This document shows, piece after piece, positions 20,640-32,700 of a DNA stretch of 64,000 bases. A program made the translations under genes and the position numbers. How positions within the stretch are numbered: position 1 is the first letter of the stretch; each line of letters opens with the position of its first letter. The stretch lies in NCBI RefSeq assembly GCF_021730395.1, contig NC_069366.1:60742001-60806000 (forward strand), written 5' to 3'. The notes under the pieces were generated by a model. It did not search any database and was not told the DNA's origin. It saw only the letters and a list, made by a program, of their open reading frames with translations. Source of the stretch: Mercenaria mercenaria. Lineage: Eukaryota > Mollusca > Bivalvia > Venerida > Veneridae.

Positions 20640-23520
20640 AATACTAAAAGTGCACCAGATTGATTCCTTTCACAAATGAAAAATAGATTTTTTATGTATC
20701 GGTTACATTATGTGAAACATGTATACTTGTTAGATTGTATATGTCAGATGTTAGATTGTTGGTCTCTGTATGTCCTTTGAAGGGAATTAATTTGGTTCAC
20801 TGTAAACTCTTGTTGTCAATGTAAACCATATATTTTTCACATTATTTTCTTTTACCTAAGTTTCTTTATAAAACACACACAAAACATCCTTCGTATTTAT
20901 TACATAGTAATAGTAAATTCTACATTTCTGAAAAATCACTTTTACGCTATGTACAATGTTTTTGAAACAACTGTGTTCTTTTAAAAGGAATGTCATCCAT
21001 GCTGATTGTTCAATAAAAACATTCAGTTTTTTTATGGACAACTTAGTACTTGTCAAATGATCTCTAGTCAGCAGAAGTGATCAAAAATATTCAAAAATAT
21101 AAAGTGTATATTTGAAACAGTTGCACACCTTATTCATGAATGTGTTTTCTAGGTATATTTTCAGTACTGACAAATACAAAATAAAGGGGCAGTTAAGATT
21201 GAAAGACCTTTTTTTCAACACAAATTGTAAAGAACAGTAAAAGTAGTTCATGACCTAGGGGTTTTCCTCTTATATGAATGGCTTTTTGTAAAATGATACC
21301 ATTTCAATTCACATGTCAGAAGTGAAGCTAAAACTTATGTGGTCCATTGTGACCCTTAAATTGGTTCCTGTTGACCAAGCACGAGGTTCATGGGAGTAAA
21401 TAGGCCAGTCATGTGAAAATTACCAGATATTTTTCATCTATGGATTCTGTTTTATGATTTTTGCATGATTGGTACCAATAGATGATAGAATGGGAATGCA
21501 GAAATATAATTTTTTTTGGTCAAATTAGCAGATAGATTCTATAGCATTAATGATTTCAAAGTTAATTAACAACCTAGTAGACAATAGCATGTCTAATACA
21601 TAGCCACTGCTGGATCTATGATAGTTAATTATTATGTTATAATTTTTTCAATTTGTTGGAAACAGTTAAAATGATCAAAATGATTGGTTGTTTATTCAAC
21701 CCAAAGATAAATATTGATGAATTTATTTCTGTAATTAGTGTAAAGACCATAAATAGCTTCATGAGATTTATTATAGTAAATTATTTCTGTTTTTGTTTCA
21801 TTCACAGCTTGTTATTTAGAAGTACTGTAGAATTAAATCAATAAGGTTAGCTGTTGAAAATTAGCACATGAATGCTTTATCTCTCCCATGCATTGATCTA
21901 GAAACTGGCCGAAGTGGCCAGTTTGTTTGCTTGGCGGGTTGCCAAAAATTTGGCTGTTAATGTACAGTTGTATGGTCAGTTATGTAACTAACAGTACTTG
22001 GCCAGTGGTGTAAACAAGATACAGATCAATGGTCAGTTGTTAAGCTACACTGTTTGCATAGGTCAGTACACAAGGGGAGTGGGCAGTGTAGTGTGTATTG
22101 GTTGAAGGATAAACTGACCATTCAGTACATGTATAAAATAGGCCTGCTTGTAAACATGCTGGCCTTGATAACTTGTTGAAATGGTAATTTCTCTAGTGGG
22201 GATTTCCTTTGGCCATTTATCAGGCAAATATTTTGTTCTTCCTGGCATAAATTATCAATAACTGATCTAAACTGAACACAAAAATAAGAACATGTGAGCA
22301 ATTTTGCCACTATCATTAATGTATTTCTGTCTGTGGTAAGGAAGGCCATGGGGATTAACTGGTTTAATTGAAGTTAATTGATAAAAGCTGATAGTAATTT
22401 ACTTTAGGTCACTTAGACACTGAAACACTGTATTTAGTTTATCTAAAAGGTGTGTACCAATGTTTAATATCTATACTCTCTTTATTTCAGTCTCATCAGT
22501 GTACAACATATATTACATAATATACATAATAGAATATCAATAAAATGCACACTGCCACTCTATAAAAGAGTTATAAGAGACTTATAGCTAAAACATATCA
22601 GTATTACTTTGACTATTAAAACACCATGTTAAAAGAAAGATGTAGCTGCTAGGAAATGCTTAATTCCATTTTAAGCAGAAAAATTGGCACTGGAATTCTA
22701 ATCTTAGATAAATTTGTCCCATTTTTGTTTTTAGAAAGTAGGCAAAAATGTTTTTCAAAATTTATTTCTAGTTTTTCAAAAAGCTTAAATGAAATGTGTG
22801 TGTACCAACATTATCTAGAAAACACATCCATGACTTTGTATACAAGTAGACAAATTGACAATGACTGGATGTTAATATCTGAAATTATTCCCATTTTTGT
22901 TTTAAGAAAATGGGATAGGGAAGGGTTTTAACCTTTTTCCCTATCATCATATGAAATATGTGTACATGTGTAGAGATAATATAAATTATCATGCTAAGTT
23001 TAGTGCTTATTGTAGCCTTATTGTTAATTAAGTGTTTGAAATGATGTATTTTTAAAAATAGCATTTTAAATGAAAAGGGAAAAATATGAGGTCTGAATTT
23101 TAAAAATTCTGGTTAAATAATGATAATGATTTCTAGTCTGATATCGTCATGGATTATTCGAATATCCGTATATCATTAGAGAGTCTTAATTAATTTTATA
23201 ATAAACGCAGATTTTTTTTTAAAAGCGTTTGGAAAGCTTAAGAATCAAAATCAGTATTATATAAATTTTAAGTAAATAATTGAGGGCATTATATAAAATA
23301 CAGCTAATGTTATGCTATATAGCATCCATTTTTACCATGCAACTTAAATGCTTTAAAGTACTTTGTGTATGCCATTTTCCAAACAGTCATGTTTGGATTG
23401 CTTGAATCCAAGAGAACTTAAGCATTTTACTCTTTGGCTGCAAAAGTAAAAGCCTCTCTTACCTCTTGCAAATACAAACTTAACGACCTCACTTGATTTA
23501 ATGAGTACTGAAATTCAATA

Positions 23521-23527
23521 TACCTCA
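23521..23527 (+). promoter_or_regulatory. let-7 7mer-A1 site
   Basis: TACCTCA in the putative TRIM71 3' UTR; a 6-mer TACCTC lies just upstream at 23460-23465. Confidence 0.5.
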
Positions 23528-23904
23528 TTGGGTTATAACAATTTTTGATTACCGGTACTTATTTTGAAAGAAACCTCAACATCCATCTTATATTGTTTTA
23601 CAAAGCCAGTGGTTTTTGGGCAAAGTTATTTTTATTATTGCAATAAGGATGTTATTATTTTAGCTTATTGCATTGCTTAAATATTTTTTTAAGCAGATAC
23701 TTAAATATTATATCTTATGTCATATAATATGTCTTATGTATATACTTCTGTATTAGAGTAGTGCACTGTAGCCAGTAAATTTTGTTTTTGTTTTCATGAC
23801 TTGAGGATGTTATGAACTTTATGAAGAAAACTTGTGTCGTTAAATATTACATGTCAACTGTATGTATGTTTATCGTAAGGCTTGAAAAGTCATGTAACCA
23901 CTTG

Positions 23905-23912
23905 CTACCTCA
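23905..23912 (+). promoter_or_regulatory. let-7 8-mer site
   Basis: CTACCTCA preceded by GTAACCACTTG, whose AACC can pair with let-7 nucleotides 11-14. Confidence 0.65.
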
Positions 23913-24227
23913 ACATGTTTGTTTTCTGTGAGCTTTTTTCATCACATAACCATGGCAGGCTATGTATATAATATAACATTGTTTGTTATGTATTGTTTTT
24001 GCTTTTCAGTCCTGAAAGTGATAATGTAGAATACTAATCAAGGTCGTATGATTTAAGATATGCAAGATTTTATGGCGGTTTGACTGTAAGGAAAATGTTT
24101 GAAAGAATTTTTTTTTTGTCAACTCTACTTCGTACTCGTAACATACTTATAATAATAACATTCTCTTCAAGTTATATACTTTAAAAACTTTGACAAGAAA
24201 ATTAAATATAGTTAAAATACAAAAAAG

Positions 24228-24428
24228 TAACCCTATCATGCTAAACATGATTGATTCTGCCTTTGCAACCAGTGAAGATCATGATTCGCTTGCACATTCT
24301 TGCAGTCTGATCATGATCTGCACTGTTTGCCATTCAGTCAATGTATTTTTGGTAAGCACCCCTTTAATAATACTGTCCAAATTAAAAGATGGCCAAGTTC
24401 ATTATAGAAATTTAGGATGGTAAGGGTT
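24228..24428. mobile_element. MITE family M (TTAA type), copy 1
   Basis: Ends AACCCTATCATGCT and GGATGGTAAGGGTT; internal palindrome built on GATCATGATC. About 200 bp, non-coding. Ends and TTAA-like flanks suggest a piggyBac-type non-autonomous element. Confidence 0.65.
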
Positions 24429-24530
24429 GTTAAGTCAGTTTATAGCATATCAAAGAGTTTGGGAATATTACAAGTTTGGGATGCTTAGAAGTTAGAACAT
24501 GTAGAATAGAATTATATTTTGTAACATGTC

Positions 24531-24742
24531 TTAACCCTTACCATGCTGGACACGATTGGTTCTGCCTTTGCGACCAGTGTAGATCATGATCAGCCTGCAC
24601 ATCTGTGCAGTCTGATCATGATCTGCACTGTTCGCTATTCAGTCAGTATCTTTTGGTAAGCACCCCTTTTAACAGTTAATGGTACTGTCCAAATTGGAAG
24701 ATGGATAAGTTCATTATAGAAATTTAGCATGGTAAGGGTTAG
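24531..24742. mobile_element. MITE family M, copy 2
   Basis: Best preserved copy: TTAACCCTTACCATGCTGG at the left, AGCATGGTAAGGGTTA at the right, about 17-bp TIRs, and an internal inverted repeat around TGATCATGATCTGCACTG. Only 100 bp from copy 1. Confidence 0.8.
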
Positions 24743-26599
24743 TATTTTCAAGTTTAAGTCTTATATTTCCAAGATTTCCAAGGATAACTCCTAGTATTTC
24801 CAAGTTGTCAAGTATAAATCCTGGTATTTCTAAGCATAGGATAGATATATCTGTTTTCTTTATCATTTTCTTAGAAATTAGGGACCCCTATCAGAATGAA
24901 TCACATTGTATGGGATAATCAGTTATTTTTGCTGGTTCCCCAACAGGCATTTTGTAAGGGGAGACTAATTAAACAGATCCTAATTGCACTTTAATGAACA
25001 ATATTATCAACTGGTTACACAACTGATTGCTACACGTGGGAATTTGATTGTTTTCGTCTAACCTGATTGATGTCTTGCAAGGTGTAATTAGTGATTGATT
25101 ATTTTTCATGTATTCAAAGGTTATATTACATATGCATTAGTTCCGCAGTAGAAATATTAAACAGCTTCAAGAAAGCAGTGTTACTTTTAACAAGTGCATA
25201 TTTCACGATGCAAATCTACTTACTCTTTTATTACATACACATTTACTCTTTGAAATGATCTTCATTTGTTATTAATTGAAACCATCAGCAGTAATGGTTT
25301 TATCTAGGTGATGATATATCTTTTATGGATGTCACACGTCCAATAGGAAATTGCATGTCAGTATGGGAAAAAAAATGAAATAAGGTTTAAGATTCCTTTG
25401 TAACTAAACAGAGTTGAAAAATGAGTATCTAACTGTTGTTTAATATGGGTTGAACAGAGCCAGGCAAATGTATTCATTGTAGAAATTTGATGAATAAAGG
25501 TTGTCCTTGGTTATTTGTTTTCCTCCTCAGATTTATGCGGAGAAGTTGACACGATACATGTGACGTAGGTGCTGTTACTGGCACTGATTCCAATAACACC
25601 ACTGTTATTGATAAAGTTTCATCTGTTCTTACAGAGTTAGGATTTTTTTTACTTATCACAAATTATAGAAATTAGGAAACAATATAGTAAACTGACTCTT
25701 GCCCTAGACAAAAAAAAACAACAAAACTCAATGATGAACTTGAAGGGTTTTATTTTTGAACTGATTACAGACCAAGATAGTCTTCTACAGAGATGATAAA
25801 CTTACCAGTATTTTTGACTGCATAGACAGTTATGCAAGAAAGAGACCTGATTTTATCAGCATTTATTGCCTAAGGTTAGTTGCTATTGAACATTTTGAAA
25901 GCCTCCTGATAAAGCTTGTGTCATTATTCTCAAACTCCCAACAATTAAATTGTCATTTTAATGTAACTATCTGATTACAAATTGTACTGCAAATTATGTC
26001 ATGATTTAACTAGTTTGTAATTTTGTCTGGATTTATGCTGCAGTTTTATATGGTTTAATTTTCATGCTTCATTTTAGGTGAAAGAGCTTAGCTTTTTGTG
26101 CTTTTTTGGCAATCTGTCCAGAATTATCCTCACTTTCGTACTGTTAACAAGAGATTTTGCATAGAGTAAGGCAGTTTCTGTATTTTTGTAGTCAGAGGAA
26201 ACATCTAGGTACTAAGATGTTTAAGAAATATGGGTACAAAGATTTTTAAAATATCTGGTAACGTTAGAGGTTTGAATAATCTGGGGATGAAGATGTTTGA
26301 AAAATCTTGGTTTCTTAGATGTTTTATAACTCATCAAGGAGGTAGATGCATGAATTCAAGTTGTTTCAGAATTCTTTCAAATCTGCCTGAAAATTGCTTT
26401 ATAATATGTTCTTTTCAGGATACTTTATAACTTTTTATTAAAATTAGTGATTCTCTAAAAACATTTTATAACTGTTAAGATATATTACTGCAGGTGAACA
26501 TAATGCATAAACCTTACACAGTGACTTCCCCTTACAGTGAAGAGACGACTGCACAAAAATTTTGCAAAGTTTTTTTTCAGCATTTAAATGAAGATATTT

Positions 26600-26824
26600 G
26601 AGCTGTGCCATAAGAAAACCAACATAGTGTGTTTGCGACCAGCATAGATCCAGACCAGCCTATGCAGTCTGGTCAGGATCCATGCTGTTCGCTTTCAAAG
26701 CCTTTTGCAATTAGAAAAACCTTTAGCAAACAGCATGGATCCTGACTGACTGCACGAATGCGCAGGCTGGTCTGGATCCATGCTGGTTGCAAATGCACTA
26801 TGTTGGTTTTCTCATTGTGCAGCT
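26600..26824. mobile_element. Long hairpin MITE in the putative TRIM71 3' UTR
   Basis: 225 bp that folds back on itself: AAGAAAACCAACATAGTG near the left, its complement at the right, with further pairing over GACCAGCATAGATCCAGACC. Stem about 75 bp with mismatches. Confidence 0.8.
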
Positions 26825-27239
26825 CATTTATTGATTAGAGTCTATAGAGAAATAACGCTAATTAAAATGTAGGGTACAACATGAAAAAAATAAACTTCAA
26901 ACGAAAAAAGGATATTTGAATTGCTTTGTAACAGTCATCTTGTTTCATCATAGAGTTTATGTACCGCTAGAGAGGGTTTATTGCTGTGGGGGAGTTTCAC
27001 TTTTTGACTTAAATATATATTATGTACATATAACAGAAAAAAAGACAGATCCTTTTTCCTGATAGCAATATACAGTTATGTTTGATGTTCATCATATACT
27101 ATTTTCATATTTTCGGTAATAAATTGGTGTTTTAAACACATTTTATTATTCATGAACAGAGATATATAATTATTTCAATATTTGGGCTTATTTTTATATA
27201 AATTTGAGCTTTTATTCAATAATAAAGCTTTTGAGCTTG

Positions 27240-27279
27240 TACCTCATGTCCATTGCTACCTCAGCCTTTTTGTACCTCA
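27240..27279 (+). promoter_or_regulatory. Cluster of three let-7 sites
   Basis: TACCTCA at 27240-27246, CTACCTCA (8-mer) at 27256-27263 and TACCTCA at 27273-27279, that is three seed matches at 16-17-nt steps. The spacing is compact, as in C. elegans lin-41, where two let-7 sites are 27 nt apart. Confidence 0.7.
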
Positions 27280-27849
27280 GTCTGATGTTTAAAAATAATT
27301 AGTTTTAATACTGACAGTAAATCTTTAAACACTTAAAAATCAATACTGTACAATATATCATAATTATATATATATATATAATAGCTTTTGGTATCGTCTA
27401 AATATTATGCATCATATTGATATATTGCTATTTGGGGTCTATCGCTTTGCTTTAAGTCTGTGTATATGTTAATGAATATATGAGGAGGGTCCTAAATTAA
27501 TATAAAACTTCAGTTTAGAGACCAGTCTGAAAACTCCAGCATTTGATTGGTTGTTGCCAGGAGTTCTGTTAGTGTTTTAGATGTGCTGATTTGTTAGAAA
27601 TGGGATCTGTACATTTTGAGTATTTTGAAATAAGTTTGATTTGATGTTAATCTATATTTAAAAGTAATAAATATGCTAATAGCTTAGGGTAAATGGGAAG
27701 CACTTCTTCTCTACCAACAGAATTTGTTTTCAAACCTTAAAATTAACATTTTTCTTGCTAATCAAACAGGACCAAAGATTTTTTTGGGGGGTCCAGTTTG
27801 GGTACCAGGTTGGTTTCAGAAAGGGCTTTTCTCTCTTCCTCAGATATTA

Positions 27850-27856
27850 TACCTCA
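27850..27856 (+). promoter_or_regulatory. let-7 7mer-A1 site
   Basis: TACCTCA in the putative TRIM71 3' UTR. Confidence 0.45.
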
Positions 27857-28579
27857 GTAGCTGGCAGGATAGAAATTTTACAAAATTTATGGGCCAAGAC
27901 TTTGTCCCATATTGTTGAAATATAGCCACTCTTGGGTGTGTTTTGAGTGTCTTGTTTGCCTTACTGATGTAACATGTATTTGTTTATGTTTAATATTGGC
28001 ATGAAATGGTTAAATCAATGTGTGATATGGACAGGAGTTGGATTTTTTCTGGACTAGACCTGAATTTAGACTTTTGACTGCCAGGATTTCCCTGTATAAT
28101 CAGACTCCTTTGATAAAGATGATTCCTGGCTTTACAGTGTAGATTCTTAGGCTTTTGGTTACATAATATTTTGCTCTTGTAAAGAAGTGTTTTCTTTTTG
28201 GCAAAAGCACTTGTATTTAATCAGAAAACTTTAAATAGTTTATAATGTGTAAGTTACAATTAAACTTGTCTTTTAAAAGGCCATAATGTAAATGATAGTT
28301 TTCTCATGAAATTTCGCAAACTGCCTAATTATAACTAAAATTTGCACTTGTCAGCTCATTATTGTTATTAAATGTACCTATAATGCATATTGCCTCATTT
28401 TTTTATGTGTAAATTGGGAAAAAAAAAACAAAAAACCAACATACGGAATTGCTGCTAATGTCTGTATGAATGGTGACCGAATATTATAGTTTTTGTAACG
28501 TCAGATGCTTAAAGCATTTTTCACGGGTATTATTGTATAATTATGCACATTTTTCATTCTAGCTAAAACAATCGCTTTT

Positions 28580-28586
28580 TACCTCA
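28580..28586 (+). promoter_or_regulatory. let-7 7mer-A1 site
   Basis: TACCTCA, about 255 nt before the candidate poly(A) signal at 28841. Confidence 0.45.
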
Positions 28587-28840
28587 GAGCCCATTATGTA
28601 CTTAATGTAATCATGTTTGTTAATATGTATACATTGTAACTAAATGTTAAATTTATTAATTAATTGTTGCATTTAGATGAAGTTTCGAGGTAGCATCCAG
28701 AATACGAGTCTGTGCTAAAAATCTGTGTCAGTTCTATATGTTATAAAAAAGTTCCCCACATAACCTAACTGGTTATGATATGACTTAAATCCAACAAAAA
28801 TAAAGAAGTAATTTAATATGGTCAGTTTAGGTCTAATTGA

Positions 28841-28846
28841 AATAAA
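28841..28846 (+). promoter_or_regulatory. Candidate poly(A) signal of TRIM71
   Basis: AATAAA followed 25-40 nt later by a TGTGTATGTATCGTATG tract, a plausible downstream GU-rich element. Confidence 0.4.
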
Positions 28847-29202
28847 GTGTTGTGGAAACAAATTTTATCAATGTGTATGTATCGTATGATTTTTGCATAA
28901 TTGGGTCATATGACTGTCAAGAAAACAGGTCACTAGGTAAAAGTTTGGTAGGGAACTAGGTCATTAGGTGAGGATGGACTGAAAGGTAGACCTAGTACGT
29001 TCAAGCAATCTTTCCTAGGGGTTACAGGTAGTATTGACATAAGGTTTTTAGCAGATATTACAGATTGTAAAAGCTATTGTAGATTAGGTACTATTGGCGG
29101 AGGTTTTGTTTCGCTAGTATTCACACACAATGCCACTTCAAAATTCAAAATATTGATGAATATTTATCTTGCATCATTTCCTAAAATTTCACAATATCTT
29201 AA

Positions 29203-29616
29203 AGGCAATGACCTCCAGATTTTGGCTAAAAATGATCTTTCTTTCAAATTGAAGTTTGGTCATATTATGAACATTAGAATACGAGTTTTGGTTTCTTAAC
29301 TATTTTAAAAAGGGTGACTGTGTCGAAATTGAACCTGGATTGCCGCGGCAATAAGTAACACTACGAAGGATTTAGTGTTCATAACATTTAAAATATAGAT
29401 ATTTATAATTGAGTCAGTTTAACTTGAGTAAAGTGTTACAAACGCTTTTCAATTTTTATCTAAAAATTAAAAACAACTAATTCTAATGTGTTTCAGTAAC
29501 ATAGAGTCAGTCAGTAAATAAATTTCAAAGCATTCTTAAGAAATATAGCATTTATTTCCAGATATCTAAAAAAATCTCCTTTTTTTTGTTGCCAAAAGAT
29601 CTGGAGGCCAGTGCCT
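29203..29616. mobile_element. TTAA-flanked MITE, piggyBac-like
   Basis: Flanked by TTAA on both sides (29199-29202 and 29617-29620). TIRs AGGCAATGACCTCCAGAT and, inverted, AGGCACTGGCCTCCAGAT. No coding capacity. Confidence 0.75.
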
Positions 29617-29620
29617 TTAA

Positions 29621-30207
29621 CACCAGAGAACAGGCTGCTAAATAAAGCCTGTGCAAAAATTACTATATCTACAGTACCTTTGTTTGCTTGAAATATGTAG
29701 CGTTATTTAATACTTGTACTTGTATTGCTTTCATACCTTGCTATTAAAAACATGCATTAAATGTGGCTTTGAAACTAGATTTTATGTTAGTAAGGGTTTT
29801 CATTCTAATAATGTAATGGTTTTGATTAAGATGATAAATTTTCAGAATATTTGACTATGAGTATGTTTAAGAAAAGTAAAAATCTAAGCCTTGATTTATA
29901 TCTTTCTGCTTTCAGTGTTAAAGTAAATGTCAGTCAGATAAAGAAAAATCGTACCAGTAGACATTTCATTTTAACAAGATGGTACCATCAATACCAAGTC
30001 ACATTTTGGATGATTTTCATTTTCACTTTTGATTTTGTTTCATGTACTAGTAATAATCCACATGTATCATATGGCAAATTTTTTGTAATAGAGTTCTGCG
30101 AACATGATCTACGTAAAAACTGTAGAAAGGAGGAGGAGTTTGCTATAAATACCAGCATCTAATGTATAACCTATTGATGAAAGAAAAGGAGAGAATATCT
30201 CATTTTT
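29621..30207. other. Intergenic, nothing recognised
   Basis: A 103-codon open frame (29851-30162) has no recognised domain and no splice context; left unannotated. Confidence 0.4.
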
Positions 30208-31227
30208 AGCTTATCTGATTTTTTGAAAAAAAATTATGAGTTATTGTCATCACTTGAGCGGTTGTCGGCGTCAGCGTCTGCGTCGGCGTTGCCTGGTTAA
30301 GTTTTATGTTTAGGTCAGCTTTTCTCCTAAACTATCAAAGCTATTGCTTTGAAACTTGGAATACTTGTTCACCATCATAAGCTGACCCTGTATAGCAAGA
30401 AACATAACTCCATCTTGCTTTTTACAAGATTTATGGCCCCTTTTGTACTTAGAAAATATCAGATTTCTTGGTTAAGTTTTATGTTTAGGTCAACTTTTCT
30501 CCTAAACTATCAAAGCTTTTGCTTTGAAACTTGGAATACTTGTTCACCATCATAAGCAGACCCTGTACATCAAGAAACATAACTCCATCTTGCTTTTTGC
30601 AAGAATTATTGCCCCTTTTGGACTTAGAAAATCAGTTTTCTTGGTTAAGTTTTATGTTTAGGTCAGCTTTTATCCTAAACTATCAAAGCTATTCCTTTAA
30701 AACTTGCAACACTTGTTCACCATCATAAGCTGACCCTGTACAGCAAGAAACATAACTCCATCCTGCTTTTTGCAAGATTTATGGCCCCTTTTGGGCTTAG
30801 AAAATATCAGATTTCTTGGTTAAGTTTTATGTTTAGGTCAACTTTTTCTCTTAAACTATCAGAGCTATTGCTTTAAAACTTGCAACTCTTGTTCACCATC
30901 ATAAGCTGACCCTGTACAGCAAGCAACATAACTCCATCCTGCTTTTTGCAATAATTATTGCCCCTTTTGGACTTAGAAAAATCATTTTCTTGGTTGAATA
31001 TTATGTTTAAGTCAACTTTTCTCATAAACTATCAAAGCTATTGCTTTAAAACTTGCAACAGTTTTTCACCATCATAAGTGGACACTGTACATCAAGAAAC
31101 ATAACTCTATCCTGCTTTTTGCAAGAATGATGGCCCTTTTTAGACTTAGAAAATCATGGGTAGGACAATATTTCTATTATACAAAAAAAATCAGATGAGC
31201 GTCAGCACCCGCAAGGCTGTGCTCTTG
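30208..31227 (+). mobile_element. Helentron-like element, family A, copy 1
   Basis: 1020 bp. Begins AGCTTATCTGATTTTTTGA and has a GTCGGCGTC-rich block, then about five tandem units of roughly 170-180 bp (each with TATCAAAGCTATTGCTTT and CACCATCATAAGC). It ends with the inverted motif AAATCAGATGAGC, a hairpin (AGCACCCGC/GGCTGTGCT) and CTCTTG. Flanks are T on the left and TT on the right. Non-coding. Confidence 0.8.
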
Positions 31228-31288
31228 TTTACAGTAACGACGCTTCTACAAAAGCAATTTTTAAACTGTTAATAGACTTATTACCAAC

Positions 31289-31999
31289 TTAACCTTTAGG
31301 TTGCTGGCAGCAAGTGATTCTGCCTTTGTGACCAGTGCAGGCTGATCATGGTCTGCATTGTTCGCTATTCAGTCAGTAAATTTTGAGTGAACACCCCTTG
31401 GAAGAATAAATAGGAGAGATCTCCGTGATGTCACGCATTAACGCCTGTTTATCTGGTGGTGGGCTAAACAAATGTTTTTACATGGTTTGTGTATGGGATC
31501 GGAATTTTTAATAACTTTTTTGCTAATTTATGGATTTTGAAAATTCAAAAAGTTCTGAAATGCTTACGATTTTCATATTTTCTTATTTAAATATCTTTTT
31601 AAAATGAAAACCATTTTAAATGACATATGATTTTAACAGCGGCGTAACAATGGTCCGGAGTTTTAGAAAAATCACTGTAAGTTAAGCATTCATTATTAAT
31701 CCATTTTATTCCGAAATAATGATTAAAAGTAATCAATAAATTGCTTGTTTTGTATCCTTTCCATTGATCAAAAAATTATTGATATCATTTGTGTTTTAAC
31801 AAAGTTTAAGCTGTTAGAAAAACACCACTGTTTACAAAAAAACATGGACGCTCGGCGTCTGCCCACCCAACCTTTGTCTTATCAGTTCTAAAAATAGAAA
31901 ATACAACGGATTTGTATACAAACACGATCTCTCCTATTGCGCTGCCCAAATTAAATGATGGACCAGTCCATTTTAGAAACTTAGCAGAGTAAAGGTTAA
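31289..31999. mobile_element. MITE family M, copy 3, split by another element
   Basis: Left part TTAACCTTTAGGTTGCTGG to about 31408 and right part from about 31939 to AGAGTAAAGGTTAA. The two parts together equal one MITE M; a 530-bp TIR element sits between. Confidence 0.7.
31409..31938. mobile_element. 530-bp TIR element inside MITE M
   Basis: Ends AATAGGAGAGATC and its exact complement GATCTCTCCTATT. AT-rich inside, no recognised protein. Family unknown; a clear target duplication was not visible. Confidence 0.65.
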
Positions 32000-32700
32000 A
32001 AGTGTTAATAGATTTATTACCACCTTTATAAGTGGTAGCTTTGGAATGACTTTTGATTTTTGCGGACAATTTAGGCCAATTATTGACTAAGTTGAAAACA
32101 TGCAGAAGTATTACAAAGAATGGTACATGAATACTGAGTAAGGTACATGAATATAAAGTATAATACATGAATATAGTAGCAATTTCTTGTGTGTATTTGT
32201 CTACAATTTGCAAGTTACATGTTTGTACATTACAATGAAACTGTTTTGTTTTAAGTTACACTTTTATGCCTTTGTATAGTTGGAGTTAGTTTGTTAATTT
32301 TTTGCTGAGAACATTATTAGTGTAAATATATTGCATGTATCTTTATAAGTAGAATTTTGTTAACTGCTTTGTTACGGATCCCCTTTAAGAGTGGAAAAAC
32401 TATATTTTAGCAACTTGTTCATGTTGATTATGGTCAAAGACCAAATTCTCAAAATTTTGTTTTTACATGTCCGCTATAAGCGACGGTAGCTCTGGGAAAA
32501 TCTTCAAGCATTTTGCCAGGCATCTATTACGGGTATTATGCAATTTTGTCCTATGACCAATTTTGATTTTTTTTTTTTGGAAGAACTGTATTTTGTTATT
32601 TAACCATCAAGATATCAGTATCAAGATATTAGTAAAGAATGGACTATAAATAATAAAGGAATTAGTTTCATGCAGCCATTGTTAAGTGAAATCATTTTTT
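32000..32700. other. Intergenic, nothing recognised
   Basis: AT-rich, no gene or repeat recognised. Confidence 0.4.

Larger units (their letters stand above)
20509..28870 (+). other. TRIM71: Probable long 3' UTR of TRIM71
   Basis: AT-rich, almost repeat-free for its first 3.7 kb, with let-7 seed matches up to 28586 and an AATAAA at 28841-28846 followed by a GT-rich stretch. An earlier candidate signal lies at about 22539. The extent is inferred from the microRNA sites; transcripts may end earlier or run as far as an AATAAA at 36990. Confidence 0.5.

Noticed and set aside
29851-30162. 103-codon plus-strand open frame as a gene
   Set aside because: No recognisable domain, low-complexity AT-rich codons, no splice or conserved context.
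30349-30728. Paired open frames that recur at 32871-33250 and, inverted, at 51616-51995
   Set aside because: They are core units of the family A repeat read through; the same peptide at three loci reflects element copies, not genes.
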